From Alitta virens (lineage: Eukaryota; Annelida; Polychaeta; Phyllodocida; Nereididae): 64,000 nucleotides of DNA. Both the position numbers and the translations under genes were made by a program. The stretch covers positions 3,824,001 through 3,888,000 of the forward strand of contig OW028573.1 in the NCBI GenBank assembly GCA_932294295.1. The letters are read 5' to 3'. The notes beneath the pieces were generated by a model, which did no database searches, was not told where the DNA came from, and saw only the letters and a list, made by a program, of their open reading frames with translations. Below, piece after piece: positions 45,303 through 55,866 of the stretch. Each line of letters opens with the position of its first letter. Position 1 is the stretch's first letter.

Positions 45303-46280
45303 AATCTCTTTTCAGATCTAGATCGACATGTCCTGGGATTAGTTGGCTCGGGTCTCGCATTTAACTCACGTCGAGCCTACTCAGCAGCAGTCACCAGGTA
45401 CCTGAGATTCACCTCCACATATGATCTTGACCCATGCCAGCTCACAGAGCTGGCTGCTCTTAGGTTCATTGCATATCTAACTTCCTCACATCTTGCTCTC
45501 TCTACGATTAGAGTATACCTATCAGGAGTTAGAGCTTGGCTTATCTCTATGGGAGAAGCCCCTCCAGATATATACACTGTCCGAGTAAAGTGGGCCCTGA
45601 AGTCGGTGGAACGGGCTTCTCCAGAGCCGATTCAGGCCACTCCAGTGTCATACTTGATGCTTGCGCGTCTGCAAGCTAATATTATATGTAATTATGACAC
45701 ACTCATGCTTTTTTCCGCCATGAGTCTGGCATATTTTGCCTGCCTTAGAGCAGCAGAATATTGTTTTAATCCAGCGGTTTCAACTCCTATTACTCCCTCA
45801 TCGCTGTCATTTCACAAATCCGATATTTCATTTATGATTCTCCGGGTCCCATCCTCTAAAACATCACTTAAAGGTTTTGCAGTAACAGTCGGCTGTTCTG
45901 GGGCCGACGTCTGCGCCTTTTGCAGCATGCGGAAGTACTTGTCCGCTAGGACAGCTCCTCTGCAGGACCCATTGTTCATATTCGAGGATGGTACCCCCTT
46001 AACACATAAGGCTCTGTCCAAATGGATGAGGATTTTGTTCCTTCAAGCAGGCATGCCGGTGGACCGGATCTCTCCGCACTCACTCCGTTCTGGAGTGGCC
46101 ACAGATGCTGCTGCACTACAACTTCCAGAGTCAGTTATCAAACGCATGGGCAGATGGAAGTCGGAGGCATACAAGGTGTATGTAAGACCTACTGCCTTAC
46201 AGCAGGCGACCCTCAGTGAACGCTTAGCTTCGGGTCACGTATCCTCTAGCACACCCTGCACGCGCACGCGAATCCTTTAA
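45303..46280 (+). CDS. tyrosine recombinase of the Ngaro/PAT-like element
   Basis: The frame continues directly after the RT stop codon, with no ATG until 45549, which is already inside the conserved N-terminal domain (SRRAYSAAVTRYLRF, STIRVYLSGVRAWL). The catalytic domain shows the R-H-R-Y set: Arg in CLRAAEYCF (45747-45749), H-x-x-R in HSLRSG (46077-46088) and Tyr in GRWKSEAYKVYVRP (46170-46181). Such enzymes insert the circular DNA form by site-specific recombination in place of a DDE integrase. Expression may need stop readthrough or splicing: CTCTTTTCAG just after the stop resembles a splice acceptor. Confidence 0.85.
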   Translation, partial: NLFSDLDRHVLGLVGSGLAFNSRRAYSAAVTRYLRFTSTYDLDPCQLTELAALRFIAYLTSSHLALSTIRVYLSGVRAWLISMGEAPPDIYTVRVKWALKSVERASPEPIQATPVSYLMLARLQANIICNYDTLMLFSAMSLAYFACLRAAEYCFNPAVSTPITPSSLSFHKSDISFMILRVPSSKTSLKGFAVTVGCSGADVCAFCSMRKYLSARTAPLQDPLFIFEDGTPLTHKALSKWMRILFLQAGMPVDRISPHSLRSGVATDAAALQLPESVIKRMGRWKSEAYKVYVRPTALQQATLSERLASGHVSSSTPCTRTRIL

Positions 46281-46324
46281 ATATAATCACACAAACCGGC
46301 TCTTGGGAATGTCAAGCATGTTTT

Positions 46325-46471
46325 TGGACGTCCACTAGAGCCTGTTTTATGTGTATTTGTCGAAACTCATCTTTGAGTCATCGAGTGTAAGTGTTTGCAT
46401 TACAGCCAATAAATGGCACATTTTCCAAACCTATGCCTGACTCATTGTTACTCATTCTTTATTAGTATTAA
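46325..46471 (+). repeat. split direct repeat B1
   Basis: 147 bp starting TGGACGTCCACTAGAG and ending TTAGTATTAA; same as B2. Overlaps A2 by three bases, TAA. Confidence 0.9.
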
Positions 46472-46632
46472 ATGTAATTTAATTATTAAATTTAGTTAAT
46501 TAATAATAATGCTACTTCCGCTTCCGCGCACAGCTGACTTCGCCTGGGCCAATAGGAGCCCTTCTCTTAATCTCCTTATCACTCACTATAAATTCAACCC
46601 CTCAACTCCCTTCATCATTCGCTTCATTAATT
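46469..46632 (+). repeat. split direct repeat A2
   Basis: 164-bp repeat of A1. The B1-A2 junction represents the joined ends of the circular intermediate. Confidence 0.9.
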
Positions 46633-46953
46633 TCCCCCTCCCACCATCCCTTTCTTGTTCTTAAATTCACATCTGTAGTTCTTCATTTTCTTTGAACTTG
46701 ATCAATGTCACATGTATTATTGACACTGTTTATACCTTATTTCAGTGTTTGTCTATGTAAGTACTTTGATATACATTTTGTAGCTCGTAAGGGTTCCTGT
46801 ATTTAAGTTACCTTAACTTGTTAATATTGTTAATATTAATTTATTGGTAAGGACAGTTGGTTCGATAACATGCCAGTTTGAGTTACCTGGTATTCTTATT
46901 TTCATAAATTAAGATGTTATTATGTTCTAACCTGATAAAGGCTCTTAGTGGTA
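46633..46953 (+). other. spacer between A2 and B2
   Basis: 321 bp of unique non-coding sequence between A2 and B2, part of the element's 3' region. Confidence 0.7.
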
Positions 46954-47100
46954 TGGACGTCCACTAGAGCCTGTTTTATGTGTATTTGTCGAAACTCATC
47001 TTTGAGTCATCGAGTGTAAGTGTTTGCATTACAGCCAATAAATGGCACATTTTCCAAACCTATGCCTGACTCATTGTTACTCATTCTTTATTAGTATTAA
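46954..47100 (+). repeat. split direct repeat B2
   Basis: 147-bp repeat of B1 and right terminus of the element; includes CCAATAAATGG, which may serve as a polyadenylation signal. Confidence 0.9.
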
Positions 47101-47284
47101 CATCGGCAATGCAGGCTCAAAGTATTGCTTTGTTAGATAACTACATTTCCTATCTATAATAATACAGTATTAATACATTAAGGTTATTCAGAAGCCTTTC
47201 TTTTATAGTATATTTTGCTCTTTGCTCTTTTCTCTTGTGTCCTTATTTGTGCCAGAAATCTCCTTATATATATACATATTTAAT

Positions 47285-47287
<3 letters not shown>

Positions 47288-47320
<33 letters not shown>
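47288..47320. repeat. TA microsatellite at LINE 3' end
   Basis: About 16 TA units directly adjoining the LINE-A-type 3' end. Confidence 0.9.
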
Positions 47321-47325
<5 letters not shown>

Positions 47326-47883
47326 ATTGACCGTATTATGTCAAACATGACATATTTGACGCACACATAAATACATACAAATTCAAAAGAAAATTTAATT
47401 AAAAGGAAAGAAAAGATTAGCAATGGTTCCAGCCACCAAGTGAAAGTTATTTACATCAATGATGATAGTTGACATCATATCAGCAATTCTATGTACTATA
47501 TCATGTTGTTTTACATACACATTTTATACATGTAAGTAGATCCAAGTAGATATATCACATCACATACAGTATTAACACATAGGTATATACATTATACAAA
47601 ACAGGATAATGTCCTAACACATTATGTCTGCAGTTTCAAGCAGTTTATATACAGTTGTTCTGGAAGATTCGTTTTGAACTGTTATTAAGGTCACTTTTTT
47701 AATGAGTTTATGATTCAGGATTTGACTGTGCAACCCTATGAGAGAGATGATTGCAAACTTAGGCATCAGAGTTTAAAAGAAATCTACCTTGGGCTTTCAG
47801 CAGCACAGGCTCCTTAAAAGTCATTATCCCTGTAAACTTTCCTATGTTATATAATGTGTCGAAATTATGAATATATTTCCTGG

Positions 47884-48327
47884 CTATTTCATATAATTCT
47901 GTCTAAATAATGAATTGTTGGGACACGTTAAAAGGCAGTGTATTTCGTCTTCTACTTCATTTACGTTACATTTTATGCAGAGTCTGTCCTCGGCAGGAAC
48001 TTCGGGTTTTTCATGTCTACCCGTTTCGATATGAAGACTGTGTGAGCTGGTTCTGAATCTAGCAATCTTATTATATGCCTTCCTATTTAGGTTTATTAGT
48101 AGATAGGGTTCTAACCTACAGTTATTTTTTAAAAGTTTATAGGTCCTAAGCTTTGGTTGCTGTGTGGTGTTATTAATTTCTGCAGTGATGCCTTCTTGTT
48201 GTTTGGTGTATAGATTGATTTTTGCCTTTTCGCAGATAATGTCAACACCAAACCAACTATACTGGCCTTGTACCAGACCTTCTTTTTGAAGTTTAAGACA
48301 TCTCTTTAGTAGTTCACTATCAGGCAA
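47884..48327 (-). pseudogene. C-terminal fragment of LINE-A-type ORF2
   Basis: About 147 codons, without its own ATG, covering the region after the RT domain and the CxxC...EDEIHCxxxC zinc-binding motif. RT catalytic residues are absent because of truncation. Confidence 0.8.
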
Positions 48328-48339
48328 CTTGTAATTCTA

Positions 48340-48392
48340 TGAATTTTGAATTCATGGCAAATAAATAAATATTATCTTATCTTATCTTGATG
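48340..48392 (+). mobile_element. LINE/SINE 3' tail with ATCTT repeats
   Basis: ATGGCAAATAAATAAATATT followed by three ATCTT units, a typical non-LTR 3' end; too short to assign. Confidence 0.35.
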
Positions 48393-48884
48393 TAAGTCAG
48401 CCCAAATGTTTTTACTTCATTTAACGAATTTAACGTTTATTTAACGAATTTTGTATTGAATTAATTACCAAATGCATTATTTAAAGAATGATCTTCTAGC
48501 TTTGCCTTTTAAAGAGAATCCTGCATTTGCTCAGTCATCCAATTTCCAAGCTCAATCAGGGAGACAGTATTTTACATAACATCTGGTATTGACCCCAGGC
48601 TCAGTTGGAATACCAGGAAACATGCAAGTCTGCACTAAATGGAACACGTTCAGCAAGAAACGTCAAGGAATAGCAAGGAATACGAATTGCTGGTTTTGTG
48701 CACTCGACGCCATTTTACTCTTAGTATAAAGACGAAACCAGGAAGACTCAAAGAGGCTTTTTTACTTTGGTGTCCTGGAAAGACCAGAGTTGGTGCAGGA
48801 AATAAGGCAGAGAAAAAGGGTGCACCGAAAAACAAGAAATGAATCAGTATCAGTGCTTAGTGTTGAAGTTAACCTTGTTTTAGC

Positions 48885-48979
48885 ATGGCAGACATAATGA
48901 TGAGAAGATAAGGCTTGGAGTCCAGCCCATAATACACATTTACCCCATGGGTGGGGTGTTTTACTTGTCCCAGCATGGG
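48885..48979 (-). mobile_element. tRNA-derived SINE family, copy 3 (partial)
   Basis: 95 bp nearly identical to 49182-49275 (ATGGCAGACATAATGATGAG ... CTTGTCCCAGCATGG). Only the central/3' part is present. Confidence 0.7.
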
Positions 48980-49119
48980 TTCGATAGGTATTTATATAAT
49001 CAAATCGCAAATTTCTAACTTATGAGAATTCCAATGTATTGTATTTCTCAATGCTACTGGTCTAAAGACTGTGGACCCAGATAACATCTGGTCGATATTG
49101 GTGCAACATTAGCTGACGA

Positions 49120-49400
49120 AAGCCAACACTACAATAGCATGCTACTTGAGAAGCTGAATCAGCTTGTGTGACCAGTTACCAATGGCAGACATAATGACGA
49201 GAAGATAAGGCTTGGAGTCCAGCCCATATTACACATTTACCACATGGGTGGGGTCTTTCACTTGTCCCAGCATGGACACCGAGTTCAAAGCACCATCAGG
49301 TTTAATGTCTCATGAAGTGTGCCCACACTGGGATTCGAATCCTGGACTTTAAGCGGCTAACCAGGGTTGAAGCAACAAAGCCTATAGTAACCAGGGTTTC
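49120..49400 (-). mobile_element. tRNA-derived SINE family, copy 4 (with B-box)
   Basis: Read on the minus strand: GGTTAGCCGCTTAAAGTCC, then GGATTCGAATCCC (B-box), ACCCCACCCATGTGG, AAGCCTTATCTTCTCGTCAT, GTCTGCCATTGG, and AGCTGATTCAGCTTCTC. The tRNA-like head followed by the common body defines the family also present at 3.4 and 12.6 kb. Confidence 0.65.
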
Positions 49401-52400
49401 TTAACCAAGATGATCAGCTCCTAACTTAAACTTTTCTATTTTTCCCATGGTAATTTTATTGTTTCTCTGACATGGGTGTAATGATTAAAATGCCAAAGTT
49501 ATCACTGGAAGATAGGACACTTTATTTTGAGAAAGAAGCGCAAATGTCTGTCCAATCTGTGCAGCGACGTGATTTAAATCCTAAGTACTACTTTAAGTCG
49601 CCCTCCAAAAGTACAAAACTACTTCCCACCACTTTTTTACATTTTGGAGAGCGGTGTAGTAAGTAATCAATGCAAAATGTTCATGTTGTCTGGAATGTTT
49701 CATTCGTGTGTGAGTTATTCTTTTTATTTTCAAATTTACTTGTAGTGCTGTTAATCACAGTAGCATCTAATGACATGGCTAATGTTCAACATCTGCTGCA
49801 TAATTAACGCATCACAATGGTCCTGCTTATGTAATGTTGTCATCTGACTTGCACAGTGATAGATTGGATCGTGTATGCATGATCATTCGAACGTTGAAAG
49901 TTCATCGGTGTTGTAACTGATAACAAATGGTTGTAGATGAAAACAATGCTCTAAAATACATTGGTTGTTACAACCAATTTTAAAGATAAAATGTCACCAC
50001 CAAAGTCTTAAATTGGTTGAATCGGCCAAGGTATTGAACGACCTGAGAAATTGTTAATTAAAAAAAAGGAAGAAAAAAGAAAAGGTAAATATTTTTTAAG
50101 AATCAAGAACTGTATTATACTTTTATTTTCGTTGTCCATTTTATGTTGAAACGAAACATAAAACCATCAACAGATTGAAAGTAGGAAATTGCATTTACTG
50201 CGTTTTCCTTCAAGTACTTGTAGAAGTAGATCATCACCATCGACTATCTTGCAGGCAGGTAGATCACAACTGATATATCACACTCGAAATCAAAACATTT
50301 ATAGAATACCTTTAGTAAAGCATAAATGAGCAAAACAAAGTATACACTACCAAATACCAAAAATTTATGAAAAATTGGAAAATTGGAAAATTCGATAAAA
50401 GAAAAGGTTTTCGCCCATTTGGATAGCTTTTCTACTTTTAAAGTGATATGATGTCTCAGACCTTCCCAGGCAAATCCAGCCCTTAACTAAAGAAATAGGT
50501 ACATCTACCACTAAACTTACTTTTTTTGTACTTTTTTGAACATTTAAGTCATAATCTTGACAGTACACAGCATGAAAGCACTGGCAAAATTCGTTAGGCA
50601 AGATTTGGGCATTATGGAGGAGTTACTGTGTGACTGGCTATGGGGTATTATCATAATTTATTCATGTGGCCCATGTGGTCAGAGCTGTCAAACTAACAAA
50701 CAATTAGATGGGCTTGTCCTCCATTCACAGTGTATCATATTTACTCAAATGAATTGTGAAAACAGTTTACCTTGTTCAAAATCACTTTTCATAGCTTCAA
50801 TTAATGTATAAACACAATTTCCAGAGTAAACAAAACCCTCGTGGTTCCTGGTGGTTGGAATTTAACTCTGCCTGGCTGTGGTCATGTGACCCAAGCCAAG
50901 TTTCAAATTATTTCGGTGTACACCAAAATCACTACAACCGATTTTAAGACTGAAATACTCATTACTAACAAATGGATGCGCACAAAGCAAAGTGGTTTCT
51001 GACAATACACATCCTCCACTATCATTCAGTGGTAAATTAAAAGAAACTTTCAGTTGACCTAGATATGAGACTTCATATCACTTTAAAATGTGTGCAAAAA
51101 ACAAAATGAAATAAAATAAAATCATATTCAACTGACTGTAACATTCAGTAATTCCTCACTAAAAAAAAATATAAATAAAAGAACATTAATTTTGTATATT
51201 AATATCTGACTTGAATCTCCAAAAGCAATATGATTGTCGAAAGGGAATAATTTTTATACCCATTTTAATATATAAATTTCATTTTATAAATTGTGCCTGA
51301 ATAAATCATCATCATCATCATCATCATCATCTTGGTCCATTTTTCTGACTCCCTTGCGTCGCCATCTTTATCTTCTAGTCTCATGGTCTCTCTTCTGCAT
51401 CTTCTACATCTTCTACAACTGTTTTTTGGTCTCATGGGTCCTGTCTTGAGACTTTTTGGATCGATTAAGAAGTCAAGTGAGTGCAATTCGTATCAACTAC
51501 ATATCTGTCTTTGGAGATCTGCAGAAGTAATACTAGGGCATTGTATGGGTTTTATTGATTGTTTTTTTATTAGTCTCATTGAAGCAACAAAGCCAACTTC
51601 CTCATGTTGATACACTTGGGAATATATATGTTCATGCAGTATAACTCCTTTCCAGCAAGACTTGCCAAGTTATAAGAAATCTCATTACTCTACATAATTC
51701 ATTTAGTGATAAGGAAAATCACCCACAAATCATTATGATGACCTTAGGTTGATATAGGTATGGAAATAATCACAGCACGAATTCAATTATGTTTTGATGT
51801 GCTCTATAACATATAATTTAAAACTAATCTCTTTGTTTTGAACCATGGAGACACTTCATTTTTATATTTACCATTAACTTGTAAATTATGAAAATGTTGT
51901 TTTCCATTTTGCTCTTTTTGTAAATTGGCTGTACCAGTATCATAATTTTGTACATTGGATTGTATTTGTTTCTTCATTGTATACCTTATATCCTTATATA
52001 TGAGTATGAATTAAGATGATAATAAATATGTTGCACTTCCAATCTCTGTTTGGCTGGCAAACCAGCCTGCTGTAGGATTAATAACTTATGTCACACCATT
52101 CATCACTGTCTGACAAATCTAACAACAAATCTCTCCTTAATGACACATTAGTATGAACAGATGTCCTATTATCATGTTACCATGTAGGATAAGCCGCATG
52201 TTCTCAGCACAGACAGCTAATGGGACACCCTGGCTGTTTTTGGTAATGACAAATAAGATTAACTATGTTATTAACTTCACTTCCCTAATCCCCAAAACAA
52301 CTGCTATGATCTAATCCCTAAAAACCATGGCTGTGATTAAGTTTCAGAGACTTAGGAGTCCTGATTAAAGACAGAACTGAAATATTAATGAAGCATACAA

Positions 52401-52700
52401 AAACTGTTGTTAAACTTGCTGGATTTCACCTGCTTGCTTTTACTTTCAAGAGATAGAGGCAGTCATTCCGTCTGGCCAGTTCTGCTGATGATAGCCCACA
52501 CTTAAATGTAATAGTTCATCACATTTTCATAATCACGTTTCAAATTTGGTGCTTTTAAAACCAAAGTCATTGTTGAAATAGCTCGATAAAATAATACAAC
52601 AGAATATGCACTGTTCTGTCTTTCTCGATCATAAATATGTTAAAGGAAAACAAGTTGTTGGTTATGGATATTTTACAGGCTGTTATTCACTTTGAAGTGG
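49401..52700. other. non-coding, no gene recognised
   Basis: AT-rich interval with only short frames. An ATC microsatellite lies at 51306-51331. Confidence 0.4.
51306..51331. repeat. ATC microsatellite
   Basis: Eight ATC units directly after AATAAATC, possibly the tail of a degraded plus-strand LINE. Confidence 0.8.
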
Positions 52701-52822
52701 ACCAGGTAGACCCATTCCAAATCGGGCAAGGTCGTTTCTATGTCGGTCGCCGTTGGTACAACATCGAATCAACATCGCCGACGTCGTGCCGACATTGAAA
52801 CGATTTGGAATGCTATCTGGGT
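52701..52822. mobile_element. MITE with CATTCCAAATCG termini
   Basis: The left end ACCAGGTAGACCCATTCC (AAATCG) is mirrored by the right end, reverse complement ACCCAGATAGCATTCC (AAATCG). CG-rich interior (GCCGACGTCGTGCCGAC). Related to the element 37 bp away. Confidence 0.55.
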
Positions 52823-52858
52823 CATACTGAACGGATTTTCTTGTGAAGAATAATATAA

Positions 52859-52916
52859 ACCCAGATAGCATTCCAATCGGGCCAGCGTCGTTTCTATATT
52901 GGAATGCCATCTGGGA
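52859..52916. mobile_element. very short palindromic MITE
   Basis: A 58-bp unit: ACCCAGATAGCATTCCAAT at the left, ATTGGAATGCCATCTGGGAT at the right. Same termini as 52701-52822. Confidence 0.55.
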
Positions 52917-53137
52917 TGTAGCGATATGTTTTGTTTCATAGTTACATGTTCAGTTATGTGGCCAAATGCATTATAGTTCCTGACATGAATTGTGCCCTTC
53001 TCCTCTGGGCATAACTGCATGCTCCATGCTATTACAAAAGAGCACCAGTGGTAGTCCCTGGTAAATGCAGCACAGCTATGTTGTTTATCCCCCAAGCATT
53101 ATGTTGTAAATGGATTACAGTCAGTTATGCTGACACA

Positions 53138-53293
53138 CAGTAACACCTAGTCATTAAGACCCCCCCCCCCCCCAGTGCAAAATTCACTGGTAATAATGAT
53201 GAGGTGGTCTTAATAGCGAGGTCAATTTGATAAATGATAAGACTAGTTTGAGATTTTTCTTATAGTGAGGTGGTCTTAATGTGGGATCTACTG
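53138..53293. mobile_element. pogo-like MITE
   Basis: The ends CAGTAACACCTAGTCATTAAG and (reverse complement) CAGTAGATCCCACATTAAG, both followed by ACC, form an imperfect inverted repeat. TA follows the right end. It contains a C15 tract and the AAGACCACCTCACTAT word amplified at 32685-33213. Confidence 0.55.
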
Positions 53294-55320
53294 TAGGTTA
53301 TCTAGATAATTCCATGAAGGCGACCTAGTTCTGTCAGCTTCTGTTAGCCTCGGTAACAACAATCTTATATTCTTAATATAATGAACACTGTAACTATAAT
53401 ATAATTCTGCACAGGTATTGTCGCTATGGAAACGTGTGTGTATGTCTATGGTTGAGACAGACTGATGGAAGCTCAAATTCTTGTATGTTGTGGCATATTA
53501 TTACTTGATTTACAATATAGGTACAAATTGTACACCAGATTCGTTGCCCAGAGGGATAACCTGATCCCAAATGCATTTATTTATCTATGTTTTTATTCAG
53601 ATAGGGCTATATTTTGTACAGATTACATAGCTCTACAGATGTTCTGTCAATACAAAATAGATCAATGCACTACAAATAATTATTTTATCCGCTGGGTAAC
53701 GAATTATTTGGGATGTCAAAAAAATAAAAAAAACTGAATCTTCAACAGGTTCTTTTTTGTAGTCTGGTGACAGACAGAAAATCAATCACCGGGAAATGGC
53801 ATCATTATAACTGTATGATCCGACTGCATAATGAATTGCAAATGCAACCCGTAATAGCCACATTGGAGTGCCTAGCATATTAGTGGTTACACAGTGGGTT
53901 GGGCCAGCAACGAAAACAACCAAATAAAATGCTCATGTGGCATTGGTCATTGCTTTGTTTTGTGAAACAACTATCCAAAAGCTATGCAATTTGCTCAAGT
54001 AGTCTAGAGTTTTGACCAACAGAAGGATTCTCCTAAAATTCTGATTACTATGTTTTATAAATCGTCAAGGTTGGCTGGAGATATTCAATGGTTTTTCACT
54101 GGCTTAACCTACTAACAATAACAACCAATGTGACGTGGCAGAAGCTCTTTGAAAGACTGAAAACTTTGATTGTTTGTCAATGTAACCACTTTTTTGCTGG
54201 GCATTATAAGCCCATATGCATCACAGAAGATCCATGGATAGCAGCCTCAGTACCCTGTGCATCAATGTTTTATTTCTTTGTCGTAATTGAAAACCTGATT
54301 ATTCTGGGATAATATATTTATAATGAGATTTGTTGGGCTTCCACAAAGCCTTTGAACTTTGCTTCAGTACCCTGGCATGTATTTCCCAAGGCCTTTGAAT
54401 GTCATCAATCAGCTTTGAGGAGATGTCTTATGGAACATTGCATGAAGATATATTGTGGTTAGCAGATCAGTTCATTAAATTACAATTTATGATTAATCTT
54501 ATCTCGCTTAACGTTGCATTTGCTGTACCATGTAGGTCAGTGTCTATGCAGAGGCACCTCAAAGGCCCCACCGCCTTCCACAAGATGTGACCATTCATCG
54601 AATACTCAAGATGGCGCCAGGACAGTTGACTCAATCCTTGTGTTAACTGTACGACAGAAATAAATAAGCTGTAACTTGTTTAACTTTAACTTAGGTCTCT
54701 CGCTGCAAAAAAAAGTTGTACACCTCCTTTTAAAATATAGGACAACTTGATAATGCTCACAGTCAAAAGCGGTATTTTCAGAGGGCAGTGTATTCTCAAA
54801 TTATTATTATGAAATACCAGTCATAAAGGGGCCTTAGAATAAACGAAATTGTAAAACATTATTGATTATTAGTTGTAGCTTTCAGTGAACAGCTTCAACT
54901 ATATAGTGCCAGATCAATTTAGCTTGCATGTGAAAGACTATTTTCATTGAACCATCCGCAGTGAAATGTCTGCGTGCACTATATGGAGAATGGGGAAGAA
55001 CATTGTACCCCGCGAGTCAGTGAAGAGTTGTGTCATTTGTGTCCAATTTAGCCAGGGTCATGAATGTTTTCGACTCGCGATTTATTTTATGATTAATAAC
55101 TCAGTAATTTTTAAATAGTCAGATTTTTTAATTAGAATTTTACTGTATGGGGTCGCATTCTATCGGAATATGAGTTTGATAAAAATCCGACTTACAAACG
55201 CATTTAGTTCTTATTTGGACGTGGCAACGCCATGGGCAACGTCCTGTGCATGTCGATTCGTTACATTTTTTGGCCGTAACTATGGACAAAGTGTAACTGC
55301 AGGGCGCGCTTTTTTGGTGT
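53294..55320. other. non-coding, no gene recognised
   Basis: AT-rich; no exon or repeat family recognised. Confidence 0.4.
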
Positions 55321-55866
55321 TTCCTTATTAGGGCATACATAAAGGTCATTCTGTGTGGTATGAAATGCAGATCACCGGGCCCGTATCATCCTTTATTTCA
55401 CGTGATATGGCTGCAATTGGGGAATAAATATGTTTACACTTCCCACCTTTTAATAATTTACTAATGTGCCAGCCAATTTTGATCAAATGGTTCTTTGATG
55501 TTTTTTTTATATTTTAATTTAATTTGACTGCAATGCTAATATAAAGGTGCCGTTATTGTGACCACAATGCAGGTGATAAAACACACAATACATTTATTTT
55601 ATAATAATGATATTTATAGTTAACAAATGAAAACCCAACGGTTTGTCACATTTCTCCATACATGGCACGTGGCAGCACAAAAAAAAAGTTAATTTGGTAC
55701 AAGGAGATTTTTAATGGGTCATACGGATGTTGAGGCTTGACATACTGGTAACATTTTGTACTTCCCAATTGTGGCAATATCACTCAATATAGCGGATGAT
55801 ACCGGCCAGGTGATCTGCATTCCATACCACACCGAGTGACGTCCATTTATGCCCAAATAAGGAAAC
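55321..55866. mobile_element. long inverted repeat / foldback-type MITE
   Basis: The arm 55321-55391 (TTCCTTATTAGGGCATA ... GTATGAAATGCAGATCACC ... GTATCATCC) pairs with 55793-55866, about 80 percent matching. Weaker pairing continues inward (GTGATATGGCTGCAATTGGG against GTGATATTGCCACAATTGGG) and probably outward. No coding sequence in the loop. Confidence 0.6.

Larger units (their letters stand above)
41888..47100 (+). mobile_element. Ngaro/PAT-like tyrosine-recombinase retrotransposon (DIRS order)
   Basis: A 5.2-kb element with split direct repeats: A1 41888-42051, coding region, B1 46325-46471, A2 46469-46632, spacer, B2 46954-47100. It encodes a gag-like protein with zinc-binding motifs, DIRS-type reverse transcriptase plus RNase H, and a tyrosine recombinase. 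No DDE integrase, protease or Dam-type methyltransferase is seen. The direct (not inverted) split repeats point to the Ngaro or PAT group rather than DIRS1 proper. A1/A2 and B1/B2 appear identical or nearly so, and the three reading frames are long, so insertion was recent. Confidence 0.9.
47281..48332 (-). mobile_element. 5'-truncated LINE-A relative (older subfamily)
   Basis: Minus-strand fragment ending in GGTCAATAAAAT plus a long TA repeat, the same 3' end as LINE-A. The coding part 48327-47884 gives PDSELLKRCLKLQKEG, TQQPKLRTYKLLKNNCRLEP, IARFRTSSHSLHIETG and CIKCNVNEVEDEIHCLLTC. These align with the C-terminus of LINE-A but clearly differ, so it is another subfamily or an older copy. 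It starts 0.2 kb from the right end of the Ngaro-like element. Confidence 0.8.

Noticed and set aside
51265..51486. Frame with a run of methionines
   Set aside because: Translation of the ATC microsatellite; no domain around it.
53138..53293. TA duplication on both sides of the pogo-like MITE
   Set aside because: TA is present only on the right; the left flank is CA, so a target duplication is not claimed.
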